A program made the translations under genes and the position numbers. 62,207 bases of DNA from Azolla pinnata (lineage: Eukaryota; Streptophyta; Polypodiopsida; Salviniales; Salviniaceae), in contig JBBBWG010007668.1 of NCBI GenBank assembly GCA_037176905.1, positions 1 through 62,207 on the forward strand, in the 5' to 3' direction. Below are positions 57,901 through 62,207 of the stretch, one piece after another (position 1 is the stretch's first letter; each line of letters starts with the position of its first letter). The notes under the pieces are model-generated. The model was given only the letters and a program-made list of their open reading frames with translations, had not been told where the DNA came from and searched no databases.

Positions 57901-59936
57901 TCCATGCTATGTTGAAGCATATCACTTGATGGATCCATTCGATGGTCGTTTGACTCTGCATATGAAGGTTTCCCACAATTCCATTATTGTCTGATTTCTT
58001 TCAAATGTTCATTTCTGCTAAGAGAGCATGCTGGATTGGATAAGACCATTTTCCGGCAAATTAACATGAGTGCTAGGGCAATAAAAAGAGACGAGGAAAT
58101 CTGGTCTTCCAAGGATAGGAAAAATAGTCCTCTAAGCGTGAGAAATTAGGAAAAATGATTAAATATTTAAGCTTAAAATCAACAATCTTTCCATTCGTTC
58201 TTTGCCGATTAGAGTTGATGTAAATTGGAGATGTTTTACTTTCTCTAGAATTGATTATTCTGCTATGAGCATTATGGTCAACTATTTGTTTAGAAGCTCT
58301 TCATATATTTTCAGATCTTGAACATGACCGAGCAAGAAATAAATCGAGTAGATGTTCGCATTGGCCTAACTGGTGCACTACATTTCATGGATGGGTCTCC
58401 ACAAGCTGTCCGGAACCTTCAACATCTCCAATCTCAGGTTTGCTTTTTCAACGTGAACAGATTAATTTTTTCTAAACCCATCTGTCCAGAAGCAAAAGAG
58501 AAGACATGCACATACACATACATATGTATATGCATATATCTTTATCTATATTAATATACATACACATCTATATATGAACATATCCCTTAAAACTCCCTGC
58601 TATGGACCTTTACTAATTCATGTCTTTCATAGTTATTTTCAAATTCATATAATTAGGGATTTATTTCTTAGAAGAAGCAAAAGCATTTTATTCTATTTTT
58701 TGTCTTTATGACACCAAGATTTGCATCATTTCTTTGCAGTGGATGAGGGCAGGTAAATATCATCCAACTTGTTTCCATTGCTGATGCAGGAACCCACACA
58801 TTGTAGCATAACTGTGACGGTCTCACATTTCCAGCGTTGTGCATTGTGTGTGCAACTTATGTATTATCCATTCCATGGTGGTGGAATTGCCGGTGATATG
58901 GATGATGCAGATTATGGTGATGAGGATGGGATAAGGCACAAAAGGACCTTAAAAGCTGATTATGGAGAAGCAGCACTATTGCGTTGTCAATCTTATCAAG
59001 TTCCTTTGACTGAACTCTTGGTACCCCACAAATGCTCACCAGTTGAATTCTTGAGAATCTGGCCTAGCTTACCAGCAATATCCGAATTCACTGGTGCTTA
59101 TGTATATGAGGGGAGTGGATTCAAGGCAACTGCGGCAGTTGAGAGTGGTCCATCTCCTTTTCTTATTGGTCTGAAAGCTCTTGCTTCAAAACCCATCTTC
59201 CGAGTATCTTCACACATATTACGCACTGTGGCAGGATTTCAGGTATGTTTTCAAGCCATTGTTTTCCTTTTAGAACAGAAAGGAACATACTAAAACTATA
59301 AAACAGTAAAAGTAATCCAAACATCCAGTTACTTTGAGTTTTGAGAATAAATCCTTTTTCCAGATGTGCTATGCGGCAAAGACCTGGCATGGTGACTTCT
59401 TAGGAATGGTAATATTTGGTGCTAGTGAGATGAGCAGGAATGTAGACTTTGGGGATGAGACTACCACCATGGTATGCAAGTTTGTTCTTCGGGCATCATC
59501 AGCATCGACACTGAATGAGATTACATCAGATTTGCAGCAGTGGCTCGATGATCTCACCGATGGAGCTGTGGCATACATTACTGAAGAGGAAGTTCAGCAA
59601 GCTGCAGCCGAGAAGCTGAAGAGGTCCATGGAGCAAATGGAAGTGTTCAAAGCTGCAGCTGCTTCAAGGCCACCCCCAACACCACCACCACCACCTCAAG
59701 AAGAAGAAGAAGAAGAAGAAGAAGAAGAAGAAGAAAAAGATAAAGATGACGCCAAAGCATCCGCTGAGGGCAATGGTGCAGACAAGCAGGAGAAGCGGAA
59801 GGTTGCGAAAGGTCCGAAAGAACCATCTACACTTAGCACATTCAGTGCTGAAGAGATTGAGCACCGAGCATTGCAAGCCGCAATTCTACAAGAATGGGAA
59901 ATCTTTCGCTTGAAGCAATCGTCGACGAAATTCTAA
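54971..59936 (+). CDS. TPLATE: TPLATE, core subunit of the plant TPLATE endocytic complex
   Basis: Six exons, 54971-56686, 56782-57146, 57664-57967, 58315-58437, 58790-59242 and 59364-59936, join in phase to 1,177 residues, about the length of Arabidopsis TPLATE. It starts MDAIRADLASNDALRQSQAL (Arabidopsis is four residues longer here), followed by an adaptin-like helical solenoid (AFDLIRGTRLTSEQW, ETLGCILARDD, FKRLLTMVRNLR), a middle region (LIWALGEHFDLHGLDPLL), and an appendage-like part (GDYPFSHHKLSVQFF, DGSPQAVRNL, LLVPHKCSPVEFLRIWPSL, YAAKTWHGDFLGM). The C-terminus has a Glu run encoded by GAA repeats at 59698-59735, matching the acidic tail of other TPLATE proteins. Known role: adaptor at the plasma membrane and cell plate during clathrin-mediated endocytosis. 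Kozak context GCCGCCATGG supports the start. Confidence 0.95.
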
Positions 59937-61342
59937 CAAATTCCTTCTGGAGAAACATAACTGTATTGTTTTTTTTACCCTTTCTTGTGGGTAGGAAGTG
60001 CTACTCTATGTTTCTCTACCCTCAAGAGTGTTTCTTTCCTGAAGCTCATTTTGTTACACAGCCATGATATAATTCATACACACTTCAGATCGTTTTTATC
60101 CGAAAACAAGAATAGTTCACACTTTTTCCTGTGTAATTGTTTTGCATCTTTGGAATTGCTTTTTCTTTTCTTTGCTGGACATAAAGCCTCACCAGCAAAA
60201 GCCTGGAAGCTACCATATAATCTTTTACCAGATTGCTAGCAAAATGTGGTTGAATCAATTTTGGAAGCCGACAAATGATATCTATCGATGGAAAGCTCTG
60301 ATCGATCTCGCTTGCCTCAGGTTGTCTCATCTCATCCTGTTTCCTATCCATAACAGTTTGTTCACATTCATTTCAAAGACGTTAAATCTCTCTCTTTAGG
60401 TTAAATCTCTCTCTTTAGAAAGCCACGGTGTAAGCCTTCTTTGCAACTGTAGGAACCCAAAGTTTGCGATGCAAATGTAATGTATAAACACACACCTCTT
60501 GATCATGAATGCAAAGGTCATGGATCATTGTTTGACAAATTTCTCCAGATTTATGATGTTCATCAAGCTCTCAAAGTAGGGCCACTCTCCTTTGTCATTC
60601 TTTCACGGATATTTCAACCTATGCATGGATCCAGATGAATACAGGCATCTACACCTGGGCTCCACAAACTTCTTTATTTTTTATGATTTCTAAACCTGAT
60701 CCTTGCCATTATCGGGGCAAGGCCAGGCCAAGAGTTAGTCTTCTAGAATTAGCACAATGTTTGCTAGATAATCGAGGCAAATCACTGCGAGGATTACTCC
60801 ATCGGACAAGAGTCGGTCTTCAGGCATGAATCTTCTTTTATTAATTCTTTAGATGCTTTCTGTGTCCAAAGAGGACACAGTAAAAGTTTCTTTCGGAATG
60901 CTTGCAGTTGCAATACGGTGGTTGAGCACGATATCTTAAAATCTCCGTCTCTTCGATGCAATCTCTCCGGCCTCTTCGAAACCCTAATAATGGAAGCTCC
61001 CCATCAAGTCACTCGATCATGGTGGTTTTGAGGTGAAAGGCCAACCTTTCAGTAAGTTGATGGGCAATTGCACCTTAACGACGTGATGTTTAATCTGTCG
61101 ACTGTGCGGATGAAGTCTGGTCATCGATTGGACGCAGTAAATGTCTTTAAGAGCGAGACTCTGACGATTTGCGGATCTGGAACAGAGATAACATCGGGGA
61201 GCCCCGGTGTCTGTTCAATCGCTCTTCTTCGGCGCAACATATAGTGGCCTAGAGTTTTGACGCAATTCCCCAGATGCCGAAACTAACTGAACAACTATTA
61301 CAAGTTAGCCACCGATTGATTCGCTGACAGAATCCATCTGCC

Positions 61343-61377
<35 letters not shown>

Positions 61378-61690
61378 CGATGAATGTACAAAGGAAAAAT
61401 GGGGCATGTCTGGGGCCACACAAAGACCGTGCATGATCGTGATCTGAGTGAGCTGAAAGCAGACATGCACACGACTCCCCGAAAAAGTTGTTCTCACTTC
61501 GGTTTCCGTTTCTTCCTTCATCTTCTTTTTCTCTGATGCAGATATGGAAATGATTGATCGTGCACTCTCGTGGGGCATGCATGCATGCAGAACCTAATCC
61601 TGATTCTCCTGTTCTGTTCTGTTCTGTTATGTACATTGCACTTGTGAACCCTTTGATTAGCAGCATCTAGCAGCGGCTTTTATGAGGGCA
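59937..61690. other. TPLATE 3' region and gene-poor sequence
   Basis: The first few hundred bases should hold the TPLATE 3' UTR. An 18-bp word (TTAAATCTCTCTCTTTAG) is directly duplicated at 60383-60418. A GAT run lies at 61346-61384 and a TGTTC pentamer run at 61611-61627. No gene recognised; the longest frames (109-122 residues) are GAT-run shadows. Confidence 0.5.
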
Positions 61691-62207
61691 TCAGCTGAGC
61701 AGAGCAGGATCAAATCATACTAAATTGGACCAAACTAGATCATGACCAAAAGACACTAAACTGGACGAGAGAGCAGATCAGAAGATAGCAGAGCAGACCA
61801 ACACTAGATTGAATGAGAGAGCAAAGCATACTTAAAACGATCGGCGGGGTACGGGCAAACCAGACCAGACTAGACCACAGCAGACTAGATTGACGTGGAT
61901 CGGAACAAACCTCACCAACACCACACTAGACCAGATTCAACCAAGATAAGAGCAAAACCACCAAACCAAGATGAGATCAGATCTGACAAGGTTAAATAAA
62001 CTAGACTAGACCAAGACCAGACTAGATCAGAAGATAGTAGAGCAGACCAGCACTACTAGACTAGATGAGAGCATAGTAGACTAACGATTGGTACAATATG
62101 GGCAAACCACACCAAACCACGGTAGATTGGATTCAGAACAGACCCAAACCATTCTGAATCTAGTCTAGTGTGGTCTGGTCTATTAAATTGGATAAGAACA
62201 TACCTCA
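61690..62207. repeat. Degenerate ACTAGACCAG-like repeat
   Basis: Words such as GACCAGACTAGA, CAGACTAGATTG, AGCAGACCA and AAACCA(C/G)ACCA recur throughout the last 520 bp with a loose 10-bp rhythm; CTAG is greatly over-represented. The array runs off the end of the window. No coding potential. Confidence 0.75.

Overview
This is nuclear DNA from a flowering plant. Its genes have GT-AG introns and close orthologues of plant-specific proteins (TPLATE, a MOM1-type CHD3 derivative, MBF1, plant family-1 UDP-glycosyltransferases). AAACCCTA telo-boxes and CCCTAAA-type telomere-like repeats are frequent. The GC-rich UGT exons beside AT-rich introns would suit a monocot or early-branching angiosperm, but the species cannot be fixed from the window. 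No LTR retrotransposon, tRNA, rRNA, CRISPR or bacterial-type feature was seen.

Layout. 1-9,200: a repeat-dominated arm with one small membrane-protein gene (1138-1626, minus), several minisatellites, and a collapsed UGT pseudogene (5669-7260, minus) whose intron is full of telomere-like sequence. 9,200-25,700: a UGT array of four apparently intact two-exon genes (A minus 10447-12533; B minus 14654-17022; C plus 19394-22284; D minus 23293-25678), with an unknown membrane-protein ORF downstream of A and a duplicated scrap of gene B's tail. All four have one phase-1 intron at the same place, and each intron carries its own tandem repeat. 25,700-30,300: gene-poor DNA with ATGC and ATAC microsatellites and a 100-N gap. 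30,345-45,097: a 16-exon MOM1-like gene with a PHD finger, two chromodomains and an SNF2 module that has lost its ATPase motifs; a second 100-N gap lies inside its last exon. 46,029-47,891: a four-exon MBF1 gene, convergent with MOM1. 49,330-54,293: a promoter-like tandem array with G-boxes, then a small six-exon gene of unknown function with a duplicated exon. 54,971-59,936: a six-exon TPLATE gene. 59,940-62,207: no gene, ending in an ACTAGACCAG-like degenerate repeat.

The genes do not form a pathway. The UGTs are a locally duplicated specialised-metabolism family. MOM1-like, MBF1 and TPLATE are unrelated single genes for silencing, transcriptional co-activation and endocytosis. The main themes are private tandem repeats in UGT introns and 5' regions, a UGT pseudogene with both exons collapsed around microsatellites, a tRNA-derived SINE-like array, a catalytically degenerate CHD3 relative ending in a SUMO-interaction-like motif, and assembly scars that affect gene models. 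Gene models were built by reading splice sites and phases by eye; no database search was run.
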